Source: Acidobacteriota bacterium
GTDB taxonomy: Bacteria > Acidobacteriota > Vicinamibacteria > Vicinamibacterales > Vicinamibacteraceae
Direction of reading: 5' to 3'
DNA: 43,838 bases
Assembly (NCBI GenBank): GCA_020845575.1
Contig: JADLFL010000050.1
Coordinates: 1 to 43,838, forward strand
The notes beneath the pieces were generated by a model. That model had not been told where the DNA came from. It worked only from the letters and a program-made list of their open reading frames with translations, and made no database searches. A program made the position numbers and the translations under genes. Positions within the stretch are counted from its first letter, which is position 1. Each line of letters begins with the position of its first letter. Positions 26,537-34,897 of the stretch are shown here, in pieces.

Positions 26537-27967
26537 ATGCCATCAGTCGCGTTGAAGTACCAGATGGGCGCGGTGCTGGGCATGGCCATCATCCTGGCCG
26601 TGCCTCACCTCGCGGCCGCGCAAACGACCTCGTCGACCGCTGACGCCGCAGGTCCGGGCAGAGGCGCGCGCTCGGTGCCCAACGACGATCCGTTCCCGAG
26701 CACCTACACGGTGCCCGCGTCCGCGCCGTTCGCGATCCGCAACGCGACGATCCTGACGGCTGCGGGTCCCATCATCCGCAACGGCACGATCCTCGTGCGC
26801 GATGGCAAGGTCGCCGCCGTCGGCGCGTCCGTGACCATCCCGGCCGGCGTGCAGGTCATCGATGCCGGAGGGAAGTACGTCACGCCCGGCATCATCGACG
26901 ACCACTCGCACCTCGGCGTGTACGCGGCACCTGGCGTCCAGGCGCACTCGGACGGCAACGAGATGACAAAGCCCAACACCGCCGAGGTGTGGGCCGAGCA
27001 CTCGGTATGGCCGCAGGATCCGCAGTTCCCGCTCAACCTCGCCGGCGGCGTCACCACACTGCAGGTGTTGCCCGGGTCGGCGAACCTCTTCGGCGGCCGC
27101 GGCGTGGTGCTCAAGGTGGTGCCCGCGCGCACCGTGCAGGAGATGAAGTTCCCCGGCGCGAAGTACGGCCTCAAGATGGCGTGCGGCGAGAACCCGAAGC
27201 GCGTATACGCGTCGCGCGGTCCGGCCACGCGCATGGGCAACGTCGCCGGCTACCGCGCGGCGTGGATCCAGGCCGAGGGCTATCGACGCAAGTGGGACAA
27301 GTGGAACGCCGAGCAGAAGGGCGACGCGCCGACGCGCGACCTCGGGCTCGAGACGCTGGCCGAAGTGCTGCGCGGCAACATCCTCGTGCACAACCACTGC
27401 TACCGCGCCGACGAGATGAGCCAGATGCTCGACATCGCGAAGGAGTTCGGGTACGACATCCGTTCGTTCCACCACGTGGTCGAGGGATACAAGATCGCCG
27501 ACCTGCTCGCCGCGCGCGGCGTGGCGGCGTCTGTGTGGGCCGACTGGGGCGGCTTCAAGCTCGAAGCGCTCGACGGCATCAAGGCCAATCCGGCCATCCT
27601 GCACGGCGCCGGCGCGCGCACCATCATCCATTCCGACAGCGCGTCAGACTCGCAGCGCCTGCCGCAGGAGGCCGCCAAGGCCGTGGCTGCCGGACGGAAG
27701 ATTGGCATCAACATTTCGCCGGAAGACGCCATCAAGTGGGTGACGATCAATCCGGCGTGGGCACTCGGCCTCGACGACCGCATCGGCTCGCTCGAGCCCG
27801 GCAAGAACGCCGACATCGTCCTGTGGTCCGGCGATCCGTTCAGCGTCTACTCGCGGACCGAGAAGGTGTGGATCGACGGCGCGCTGCGCTTCGATCGCCA
27901 GGATCCCGCCACCCGCTGGCGGACCGACTTCGAGCTGGGCTTCATCCCCACGACGGAGGGTCGCTGA
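26537..27967 (+). CDS. secreted amidohydrolase with intact metal site
   Basis: A 476-residue secreted amidohydrolase-superfamily protein. A signal segment lies at about 10-28 (MGAVLGMAIILAVPHLAAA). The beta-sandwich half gives AFAIRNATILTAAGPIIRNG-like sequence, and the TIM barrel begins with YVTPGIIDDHSHLG, whose His123 and His125 are the first metal pair. Further candidate ligands are LVHNHCYRADE (His285/His287), SFHHVVEG (His312/His313) and the Asp in IIHSDSASD (Asp367). It ends with ADIVLWSGDPFSVYSRTEKV, as in imidazolonepropionase/dihydroorotase-like enzymes. The substrate is unknown; periplasmic peptide or cyclic amide hydrolysis is possible. It is followed one base later by a paralogue. 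Confidence 0.9.
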   Translation: MPSVALKYQMGAVLGMAIILAVPHLAAAQTTSSTADAAGPGRGARSVPNDDPFPSTYTVPASAPFAIRNATILTAAGPIIRNGTILVRDGKVAAVGASVTIPAGVQVIDAGGKYVTPGIIDDHSHLGVYAAPGVQAHSDGNEMTKPNTAEVWAEHSVWPQDPQFPLNLAGGVTTLQVLPGSANLFGGRGVVLKVVPARTVQEMKFPGAKYGLKMACGENPKRVYASRGPATRMGNVAGYRAAWIQAEGYRRKWDKWNAEQKGDAPTRDLGLETLAEVLRGNILVHNHCYRADEMSQMLDIAKEFGYDIRSFHHVVEGYKIADLLAARGVAASVWADWGGFKLEALDGIKANPAILHGAGARTIIHSDSASDSQRLPQEAAKAVAAGRKIGINISPEDAIKWVTINPAWALGLDDRIGSLEPGKNADIVLWSGDPFSVYSRTEKVWIDGALRFDRQDPATRWRTDFELGFIPTTEGR

Positions 27968-27968
27968 C

Positions 27969-29258
27969 ATGCGCACGATCGCTTACGCATTCACGGCGCT
28001 CGCGCTCGCGCTCGCCGCGTCCGCCGCGGCTCAGCCCGTCGCCATCGTCGGCGCGAAGGTGCACACCGTCAGCGGTGCCGTCATCGAGAACGCCACGGTC
28101 GTCATCACCGGCGACACGATCACGGCTGTCGGCGCCGGCGTGCGCGCACCGGCTGGCGCGCGCGTGATCGACGGCAAGGGCAAGTGGGTCACGCCGGGCC
28201 TCATCAACAGCGCGGCGGCGCTCGGCCTGACAGAAGTCGGCTCGCTGCAGGACACCAACGACGCGTCGGCGCGCGGCGATCGGGGCGTGGCCGCGACGTT
28301 CAAGCCCTGGGAGGCGATCAATCCGGATTCCGTGCTCTGGGCTCCCACGCGAAACGAGGGCGTCACGTCGGTCGTCGAAGTGCCGTCGGGCGGTGTCGTC
28401 TCGGGACAGGCCGCCGTTGTCGACACGGCGGGCACCACGGTCGAGGAACTCCTGCGCAAGGCGCCGGTGGCCTTCGTGCTGAACTTCGGCGCGACCGGCG
28501 GTGGCGGCGGTGGTGGTGCTGGTGGCGCCTCGCAGGGGCCGACGTCGCGTGCCGAGGCCCTCGACGCCATCCGGGCGCTGCTCACGGAGGCAAAGACCTT
28601 CCCGTCGCGCAAGGGGGCATACGAGGCCGGGAACACGCGGGCGCTGGTCACCGGCGGCGCGCAACTCGAGGCGCTGCAGCCTGTCGTGTCCGGCACTGCG
28701 CTGGTCCTCGTGAACGTCGACCGCGCGGCCGACATCCGCCTCGTGCTCGGGCTCGCGAAGGAGTTCGGGTTGAAGATCGCCATCGCTGGCGGTGCCGAGG
28801 CGTGGAAGGTGGCCTCCGAGCTCGCGGCAGCGAAGGTGCCCGTCGTCACGGGCGCGCTCGACAACCTGCCGGCGGACTTCTCGAGCCTTGGCGCAACCCA
28901 GGAGAACGCCGCGCTGCTGCGCAAGGCGGGCGTCCCCGTGATCCTCACGGCTGGCACGCGCGAGACGTTCAACGTCCGCAAGATCCGTCAGCATGCCGGC
29001 AACGCCGTGGCGTACGGCCTGCCGTGGGCCGAGGCGCTGCGGGCCGTGACGCTCACGCCGGCGGAGGTCTTCGGCGTGGCCGATCAGATCGGCTCGATCG
29101 CCGAGGGCAAGGTGGCCAACCTCGTGGTGTGGAGCGGCGATCCGTTCGAGTTCGCCACAGACGCCGAGCACGTGTTCGTGAAGGGCAGGGAAGTGCAGGG
29201 CCCGTCGCGGCAGGATCAGCTCGCCGAGCGGTACAAGACAGGCAAGCGCGGGAAGTAA
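27969..29258 (+). CDS. secreted amidohydrolase paralogue lacking metal ligands (pseudoenzyme)
   Basis: A 429-residue protein with a signal peptide (cleavage near ASAAAQP) and the amidohydrolase fold. It aligns with the gene just upstream: KWVTPGLINSAAALG takes the place of YVTPGIIDDHSHLG, so both His and the adjoining Asp are gone. The later sites are also changed: LVNVDRAAD for LVHNHCYRADE, AIAGGAEAWK for SFHHVVEGYK, and ILTAGTRET for IIHSDSASD. The C-terminal ANLVVWSGDPFEFATDAEHV is kept. A run of glycines lies near residues 178-185. The start is one base after the upstream stop. It is probably a non-catalytic partner that forms a heteromer with the active enzyme. This is inference from tandem order and ligand loss. 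Confidence 0.88.
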   Translation: MRTIAYAFTALALALAASAAAQPVAIVGAKVHTVSGAVIENATVVITGDTITAVGAGVRAPAGARVIDGKGKWVTPGLINSAAALGLTEVGSLQDTNDASARGDRGVAATFKPWEAINPDSVLWAPTRNEGVTSVVEVPSGGVVSGQAAVVDTAGTTVEELLRKAPVAFVLNFGATGGGGGGGAGGASQGPTSRAEALDAIRALLTEAKTFPSRKGAYEAGNTRALVTGGAQLEALQPVVSGTALVLVNVDRAADIRLVLGLAKEFGLKIAIAGGAEAWKVASELAAAKVPVVTGALDNLPADFSSLGATQENAALLRKAGVPVILTAGTRETFNVRKIRQHAGNAVAYGLPWAEALRAVTLTPAEVFGVADQIGSIAEGKVANLVVWSGDPFEFATDAEHVFVKGREVQGPSRQDQLAERYKTGKRGK

Positions 29259-29311
29259 GACGTGACGAAGGGGCTGAACATGGTGTGGAGGCATCGCGGT
29301 TCGCCTGAGGG

Positions 29312-29419
29312 CGCGGGTCCTGTCGCCGGACAGCCCCACCCATCCTCCTCGCCAACAGCCCTTGTACGGGGGAGGCTCGTCGGCCCGGGCGGGGCGGCCC
29401 CGTCCGGCGCCACCCGCGC
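29312..29419 (-). repeat. 108-bp intergenic repeat, copy B
   Basis: Inverted copy of the element at 22154-22261, with the same length and about six mismatches. Three of the differences cluster in the middle (TGCTTGT against GGCTGTT). It fills most of the 170-bp gap before the sulfatase and ends 9 bp before the sulfatase ATG. Confidence 0.85.
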
Positions 29420-29428
29420 CGTGATGCG

Positions 29429-30883
29429 ATGACGTGTGAGCCACTTCTGCGATTCTGCAACTTTGCGGTTCTCGCCGTCGTCGTCGTGGCGGCGACGCGC
29501 GGAATCGACGCGCGGCAACCCACCGTGCCCGTCGTCTCGGCGCGGCCGAACATCGTGCTGATCGTCACCGACGATCAGGCGGCATGGAGCGTCGGCGCGT
29601 ACGGCAACGCCGACGCCCGCACGCCGAACATGGATCGCCTTGCGCGTGAGGGCGTGCGCTTCGCCAACGCCTTCACGCCGTCGCCCGTGTGCTCACCCAG
29701 CCGCGCGACGATGATCTCGGGGCGGTATGGGACCGAGGTCGGCATCACCGACTGGATCTCGCCGGCCGAGAACGCCGACGGTGCCGGACTTCCCGAAGAG
29801 CTCACCACATGGCCCGAAGCGCTCCAGCGCGCAGGCTATCGGACGGGGCTCGTCGGCAAGTGGCATCTCGGCACGCAGCCGCGGTTCCACCCGACGCGTC
29901 ACGGCTACGGGCACTTCATGGGGTTCCTCGAAGGCGGTGCCGCGCCGATGAACCCACGCCTCGAAGTGGATGGCGTGGTGCGCGAGGTGCCCGGCGCGGA
30001 GCCCGACGTCATCACCGACGCCGCGCTTGCGTTCCTCGCCCGCGAACGCGCCAACCCCTTCGCGCTCTCGGTCCACTACCGCGCGCCGCACACGCCGTAC
30101 GGGCCCGTGCCCGAGCAGGACATGGCGCCCTTCCGCGATGCCGCCGTCACGATCCCGGTCTTTCCCGGACTCGATCAGGCGCAGGTGCGCCAGTGGACGC
30201 GCGAGTACTACGCCAGCGTCCACTCGATCGATCGCAACATCGGCCGGTTGATGAGCGCACTCCGCGAGCACGGACTCGACGATCGCACCATCGTGCTGTT
30301 CACGAGCGACCACGGCTACAACATCGGGCACCACGGCCTGCACACCAAGGGCAACGGCACGTGGATCGCCGGCGGCATCAACGGCCCGACGATGCCGAAC
30401 ATGTTCGATACGTCGTTGCGCCCACCGCTGATCGTGCGAGGGGCTGGCGTGCGCGGCGGACGGACCGTCGACGAGATGGTCTCGTTCGTCGATCTGTACC
30501 CGACGCTGCTCGCGATGGCCGGCGTGCCGATGCCGGCTGACGCACCGCGCCACGGCCTCGACATCACGCCGCTCCTGCGTGGAGACGAGACGCCGCTGGC
30601 GCGCGACGCCATCTACGGGCAGTACGACATCCACCACTACGCGATCGCGCACCTGCGCATGATCCGCGAAACGGGCTGGAAGCTGGTGCGCTCGTATGGC
30701 ACCACAACGAAGGATCGGTTGTTCGATCTTCGCGCCGATCCCGACGAACTGAAGAACCTCTGGAACGCCCCCGAACATCGCGAGCGCCGCCGCGCGATGG
30801 AACAGCGCCTCCGCGCCTGGATGCAGTCGATCGGCGACCCGATCGCGAAGAAGAGCGGCCTGTTGTACCAGGCCGCTCAGTAG
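29429..30883 (+). CDS. secreted type I sulfatase
   Basis: A 484-residue alkaline-phosphatase-fold sulfatase. The N-terminal hydrophobic segment at about 12-23 is followed by RPNIVLIVTDDQAAWSVGAY, with Asp48 and Asp49 as calcium ligands. The sulfatase signature is PVCSPSRATMISGRYG. Cys88 would be turned into formylglycine by a maturase that is not in the window. TGLVGKWHLG and VLFTSDHGYNIGHHGLHTKG supply further active-site residues. The likely role is removal of sulfate from polysaccharides or other organic sulfate esters. The ATG at 29429 has no clear Shine-Dalgarno sequence because the 108-bp repeat lies immediately upstream. The C-terminal codons contain a strong hairpin (30853-30878). Confidence 0.92.
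   Translation: MTCEPLLRFCNFAVLAVVVVAATRGIDARQPTVPVVSARPNIVLIVTDDQAAWSVGAYGNADARTPNMDRLAREGVRFANAFTPSPVCSPSRATMISGRYGTEVGITDWISPAENADGAGLPEELTTWPEALQRAGYRTGLVGKWHLGTQPRFHPTRHGYGHFMGFLEGGAAPMNPRLEVDGVVREVPGAEPDVITDAALAFLARERANPFALSVHYRAPHTPYGPVPEQDMAPFRDAAVTIPVFPGLDQAQVRQWTREYYASVHSIDRNIGRLMSALREHGLDDRTIVLFTSDHGYNIGHHGLHTKGNGTWIAGGINGPTMPNMFDTSLRPPLIVRGAGVRGGRTVDEMVSFVDLYPTLLAMAGVPMPADAPRHGLDITPLLRGDETPLARDAIYGQYDIHHYAIAHLRMIRETGWKLVRSYGTTTKDRLFDLRADPDELKNLWNAPEHRERRRAMEQRLRAWMQSIGDPIAKKSGLLYQAAQ
30853..30878 (-). terminator. 10-bp-stem hairpin at the convergent sulfatase/S9 junction
   Basis: GAGCGGCCTG (30853-30862), loop TTGTAC and CAGGCCGCTC (30869-30878) form a perfect hairpin inside the last codons of the sulfatase. 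Seen from the minus strand it lies 7 bp past the stop of the S9 peptidase and is followed by TTCTTCG. It is a plausible terminator of that gene, embedded in a neighbouring coding sequence. The T-run is weak. Confidence 0.55.
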
Positions 30884-30885
30884 AA

Positions 30886-33021
30886 CTATCTGAGGTTCGC
30901 CACGAGGAAGGCCCACTTGTCCGCGGCTTCCTCGATCTGCTTGCTCGTGGGCTTGCCGGCGCCGTGGCCGGCCTTGGTCTCGATGCGGATCAGCACCGGC
31001 GCGGGCCCCTTGTGCGCGGCCTGGAGCGCGGCGGCGAACTTGAAGCTGTGCGCTGGCACCACGCGGTCGTCATGGTCGGCCGTCGTGACCATCGTCGCGG
31101 GATAGGCCGTGCCCGGCTTCAGGTTGTGCAGCGGCGAGTACTTGTAGAGGACGTCGAAGCCTTCCTTGGTCTCGGAGCTACCGTAGTCGGACTTCCACGC
31201 CCAGCCGATCGTGAACTTGTGGAAGCGCAGCATGTCCATGACGCCGACGGCCGGCAGCGCCGCGCCGAAGAGCGCCGGCCGCTGCGTCATCACCGCGCCG
31301 ACGAGCAGTCCGCCGTTGCTGCCGCCGCCGATGGCAAGCTTCGACGACGAGGTGTACCTCTCCGCGATCAGGTATTCGGCCGCCGCGATGAAGTCGTCGA
31401 ACACGTTCTGCTTGTTGGCGAGACGCCCCGCGTCATGCCATGCCTTGCCGTACTCGCCGCCACCGCGAAGGTTGGCCACCGCGTACACGCCGCCCATCTC
31501 CATCCACGCCAGGTTCGCGGGTGAGAATCGCGGCGTCTCCGAGAGGCTGAAGCCGCCGTAGCCGTACAGGTACGCCGGGTTCCCGCCGTCCTTGCGCAGG
31601 CCTTTCCTGTGCGTGATGAACATCGGCACTTTCGTGCCGTCCTTCGACGCATAGAAGACCTGCGTGGTTTCGTAGTCGGCGGGATCGAACGCGACGGTCG
31701 GCTGCTTGAACACCGCGCTGCGCCCGGACGCCACGTCGAGCCTGTAGATCGCGGTCGGATACGCGAACGACGCGAAGGCAAAGAAGCCTTCGGCCTGCTC
31801 ACGCCGCCCGGTGAAGCTCGCGGCGCCGATCGTCGGCAGCGCCACGTCGTGCGCCAGCGTGCCGTCGAGGCCGTACACGCGCAGGGCGCTGCGGGCGTCG
31901 ATCTGCCACGTCGCCACGAACCGATCCGCCGCCATCGTGACGTCAGACAGCACGTCCTGGCGCGGTCCTTCCGCGATCACCGTCTTCCAGGCCGACGGCG
32001 CCGCCTGGCCGAGCGTGATGGCCACGAGCCGCTTGCGTGGCGCGCCCTGATCGGTGAGCGCGTAGAACAGGGGGCCGTCGTTGCCGACGATCGCGTAAGA
32101 CGCGTCGAACGCATCGAGGAACGGTTCGACGGTGCTGTCGCCGCGCGAGAGGTCCTTCACGAACACGCGGTTCTTCGGCTCCGTGCCTTCGCTCTGATAG
32201 ATCAGCAGAAACCGGCCATCGTCAGTGACATCGGCGCCGAACATCCAGTCGGGCTTGTCGGGACGCGCGTAGGCGAGCGTGTCGGCGTCCTGCGACGTGC
32301 CGATCCTGTGGAACCAGACCTTCTGGTTCCTGTTGACGCCCGTGAGCGCTTCGCCGGGTTTCGGCGCGTCGTAGCGGCTGTAGTAGAACCCCGACCCGTC
32401 CTTCAGCCACGCCGCACCGGAGAACTTGGACCAGCGGATCTCGTCCGGCAGATCGGTCCCCGCGGCAACGTCGCGCACCTTCCAGCGGATCCAGTCGGAT
32501 CCGCTCTCCGAAAGCGAGTACGCCATGTAGCGCCCGTCGTCGGAGACGCTCGTGGAGCCGACAGCAACGGTGCCATCGGCAGACAGGGCATTGGGGTCGA
32601 GCAGCACCTCGGGTGTCGCTTCAAGCGTGCGGGCCCTGTAATAGACCGCCTGGTTCTGCAGGCCGTCGTTGCGCGTGTAGACGTAGAACGACCCTCGCTT
32701 GCGCGGCAGGCCGTAGCGCTCGTAGTTCCAGAGCGTGGTCAGGCGCGCGCGGATCGTCTCGCGCTGCGGGATTTTCTCGAGATAGCCGAACGTGACGGCG
32801 TTCTGCGCCTCGACCCACGCCCTGGTGTCCGCGGCGTTGTCGTCCTCCAGCCAGCGGTACGGGTCGGTCACCTTCGTGCCGAAGTAGTCGTCCACCTGGT
32901 CGACGGTCTTGGTGACGGGATACGCTGAGGGTGCCGGCGGCAGGGTGTTCTGGGCCACGGCGGCGGTCGCGCCGGCGGCGACGAGCGAGACGGTCATGGT
33001 GATGATTGGGAGTGCGCGCAT
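30886..33021 (-). CDS. secreted prolyl oligopeptidase, family S9A
   Basis: A 711-residue serine peptidase that cuts short peptides after proline. The signal peptide ends near TAAVAQN (residue 24). The N-terminal blocks DDYFGTKVTDPYRWLEDDNA and WNYERYGLPRKRGSFYVYTR are typical of S9A. A seven-bladed propeller follows, then the alpha/beta-hydrolase domain with YGYGGFSLSETPRFSP and NLRGGGEYGKAWHDAGR. The catalytic triad is Ser568 (GGGSNGGLL), Asp652 (TTADHDDRVVP) and His686 (TKAGHGAGK). The ATG at 33021 gives a full signal peptide. The stop is two bases from the convergent sulfatase. Confidence 0.96.
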   Translation of the reverse strand: MRALPIITMTVSLVAAGATAAVAQNTLPPAPSAYPVTKTVDQVDDYFGTKVTDPYRWLEDDNAADTRAWVEAQNAVTFGYLEKIPQRETIRARLTTLWNYERYGLPRKRGSFYVYTRNDGLQNQAVYYRARTLEATPEVLLDPNALSADGTVAVGSTSVSDDGRYMAYSLSESGSDWIRWKVRDVAAGTDLPDEIRWSKFSGAAWLKDGSGFYYSRYDAPKPGEALTGVNRNQKVWFHRIGTSQDADTLAYARPDKPDWMFGADVTDDGRFLLIYQSEGTEPKNRVFVKDLSRGDSTVEPFLDAFDASYAIVGNDGPLFYALTDQGAPRKRLVAITLGQAAPSAWKTVIAEGPRQDVLSDVTMAADRFVATWQIDARSALRVYGLDGTLAHDVALPTIGAASFTGRREQAEGFFAFASFAYPTAIYRLDVASGRSAVFKQPTVAFDPADYETTQVFYASKDGTKVPMFITHRKGLRKDGGNPAYLYGYGGFSLSETPRFSPANLAWMEMGGVYAVANLRGGGEYGKAWHDAGRLANKQNVFDDFIAAAEYLIAERYTSSSKLAIGGGSNGGLLVGAVMTQRPALFGAALPAVGVMDMLRFHKFTIGWAWKSDYGSSETKEGFDVLYKYSPLHNLKPGTAYPATMVTTADHDDRVVPAHSFKFAAALQAAHKGPAPVLIRIETKAGHGAGKPTSKQIEEAADKWAFLVANLR

Positions 33022-33115
33022 TGCGGTCTGCCTCCGATCTCCCTTGATAGCACATCCGCCGCCGTGTAGCCTTCACGCGACGGGCGGGTGCCCGTGCCTC
33101 TCCCAGGAGCTGCTC

Positions 33116-34021
33116 GTGTCTTCCAACATGTCGTCCTTGTGTTCGGCGATCTTCCCCGCGCTTGCCATGGTCCTTGCCAGTACGTCGATTGCATCCGCCC
33201 AGCCCGCGTCCAGTGAGAAGTTGAGCATCATCATGTTCGGGGCGCACCCCGACGACTGCGACATCCGATCGGCGGGGACGGCGGCCAAGTGGGTGGCGGC
33301 CGGCCATCGCGTGCGGTTCGTGTCGGTGACCAACGGCGATGCCGGCCACCACGAGATGGGCGGCGGCATGCTGGCGATGCGCCGGCGCGCCGAGACGCAG
33401 GAAGTGGCCAAGCGGCTCGGCATCGAGTACGTCGTGCTCGACAACCACGATGGCGAGCTGACGCCCACGCTGAACGTGCGGCAGCAGATCATCGCGCAGA
33501 TCCGCGAGGTGAACGCGGATCTGGTGCTCGGTCCGCGGCCGAACGACTACCACCCTGACCATCGCTACACGGGCGTGCTGCTCGGCGACGCGGCGTTCAT
33601 GGTGACGGTGCCCAACGTGCGGCCCGACGTGCCGTCGCTCCGCAAGAATCCCGTGTTCCTCTACTACCAGGATCACTTCCAGAAGCCGAACGTCTTCACG
33701 CCCGACATCGTCGTCGACATCAGCGACACGTACGAGAAGAAGATCGACGCGCTCGACGCGCACGTCTCGCAGTTCTACGAGTGGCTCCCGTGGCTCGACG
33801 GCAAGCTCGACGAGGTGCCCAAGGATCCGAAGGCGCGCCGCGAGTGGCTGAAGAAGGCCCGCTTCTCGACGATCACGCCGGCCGTACGCGCCGCGCTCGA
33901 GAAGACGTACGGCGTCGGCGTCGCGGCGAAGATCCAGCAGGCCGAAGCCTTCGAAATCTGCGAGTACGGCCGCCGCCCGAACGCCGCGGAGATCAAGCGC
34001 CTGTTCCCGTTCCTGCCGTAA
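33116..34021 (+). CDS. secreted PIG-L/LmbE-family deacetylase
   Basis: A 301-residue zinc-dependent N-deacetylase family protein. A signal peptide spans about 1-29 (AIFPALAMVLASTSIASAQ). The metal site shows as MFGAHPDDCDIRSAGTAAKW (His44, Asp46, Asp47), with the third ligand in DYHPDHRYTG. Family members remove acetyl groups from N-acetylglucosamine-type sugars; this one acts outside the cytoplasm. The GTG at 33116 follows AGGAG with a spacing of 6 bp. An ATG four codons later (33128) is the alternative. It is divergent from the S9 peptidase by about 95 bp. Confidence 0.88.
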   Translation: MSSNMSSLCSAIFPALAMVLASTSIASAQPASSEKLSIIMFGAHPDDCDIRSAGTAAKWVAAGHRVRFVSVTNGDAGHHEMGGGMLAMRRRAETQEVAKRLGIEYVVLDNHDGELTPTLNVRQQIIAQIREVNADLVLGPRPNDYHPDHRYTGVLLGDAAFMVTVPNVRPDVPSLRKNPVFLYYQDHFQKPNVFTPDIVVDISDTYEKKIDALDAHVSQFYEWLPWLDGKLDEVPKDPKARREWLKKARFSTITPAVRAALEKTYGVGVAAKIQQAEAFEICEYGRRPNAAEIKRLFPFLP

Positions 34022-34066
34022 GGGCGCTGGAACGCCGGCGTGGCGGCACCGGAACACTGCCGTCAC

Positions 34067-34108
34067 GTCGCCCCTGCACGTGCGACCGGTTGCCCGTTGC
34101 CCGTGCCG
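34067..34108. repeat. GTCGCCCCTGCAC element and GGTTGCC units
   Basis: GTCGCCCCTGCAC (34067-34079) is followed by three 7-bp units GGTTGCC, CGTTGCC, CGTGCCG (34088-34108). They end three bases before the stop codon of the LytTR regulator on the minus strand. The element fills the convergent gap after the PIG-L gene. Confidence 0.55.
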
Positions 34109-34111
34109 TCC

Positions 34112-34897
34112 CTATCCGTGGATCGTGGCTTCGGCCAGGAGCTTCTTGAGGCGGTTGTCGGGGCCGCGGCTGGCCATCAGGCGGGTGCCGTCGCGGAGGA
34201 TGACGGCGTATTCGCCGTGGAAGAGCGGCTGGAGTTCGCGGATGCGGTCGGCATTCACGATGGTGGAGCGGTGGATGCGGATGAACTGGGAGGCGTCGAG
34301 CACCGATTCCATCCCCTTCATCGTCTCGCGCAGGAGGTGCGACTGCGGACCCATGTGCAGCCGCACGTAGTTGCCCTCGGCTTCGATCCAGTCGATGTCG
34401 TCCACCTTCACGAAGAACACGCGGCCCGACGACTTGACGACGATGCGTTGCTTCTCGCGCTGTTCGGCGGTGAACGTCGCGACGAGTGAGCGGAGGCGAT
34501 CGGTGTCCACGCCATCGGTTTCGCCGCGCTTCGCGATGGCGGCGCGTGCGCGTTCGAGCGCCTGCGAGAAACGCTCCGCGTTGAACGGCTTGAGAACGTA
34601 GTCGAGCGCGTGGACCTCGAAGGCACGAAGGGCGTACTGATCGTAGGCCGTGACAAAGACCACGTACGGGAGCGTCTCGCCTTCGAGCGCGCGCAGCACG
34701 CCGAAACCGTCGACGCCCGGAATCTGGACGTCGAGGAACACGAGGTCCGGCCTGTCCTGGCGGATCGCGTCGATGGCCTGCTGGCCGTCGCCCAGCTCCC
34801 CGACCACGACCACATCGTCGTGCGTCCCGAGCATCATCCTGACGCGCTCACGGGCGAGCGGCTCGTCGTCCACGATGAGGGTACGGAGCGTCGTCAT
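34112..34897 (-). CDS. LytTR-family response regulator
   Basis: A 261-residue regulator. A receiver domain at about 1-120 has acidic Asp10/Asp11 and the phospho-acceptor Asp56 (LVFLDVQIPG), plus Thr and Lys in VFVTAYDQYAL and YVLKPFN. A LytTR DNA-binding domain follows at about 150-255 (RIVVKSSGRVFFVKVDDIDW; FIRIHRSTIVNADRI). It is likely to bind direct repeats upstream of its targets. The stop of the sensor gene overlaps its ATG by 4 bp, so the pair is translationally coupled. No target promoter could be named from this window. Confidence 0.95.
   Translation of the reverse strand: MTTLRTLIVDDEPLARERVRMMLGTHDDVVVVGELGDGQQAIDAIRQDRPDLVFLDVQIPGVDGFGVLRALEGETLPYVVFVTAYDQYALRAFEVHALDYVLKPFNAERFSQALERARAAIAKRGETDGVDTDRLRSLVATFTAEQREKQRIVVKSSGRVFFVKVDDIDWIEAEGNYVRLHMGPQSHLLRETMKGMESVLDASQFIRIHRSTIVNADRIRELQPLFHGEYAVILRDGTRLMASRGPDNRLKKLLAEATIHG

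Noticed and set aside
28498..28535. Run of GGC/GGT codons in the second amidohydrolase as a possible frameshift or repeat insertion.
   Set aside because: The frame stays open and the flanking sequence on both sides keeps family alignment; it is most simply a glycine-rich loop.
30873..30897. A second short inverted repeat CTCAG...CTGAG at the sulfatase/S9 junction.
   Set aside because: Only 5 bp of stem with a mismatched loop, and it competes with the stronger 10-bp hairpin next to it.
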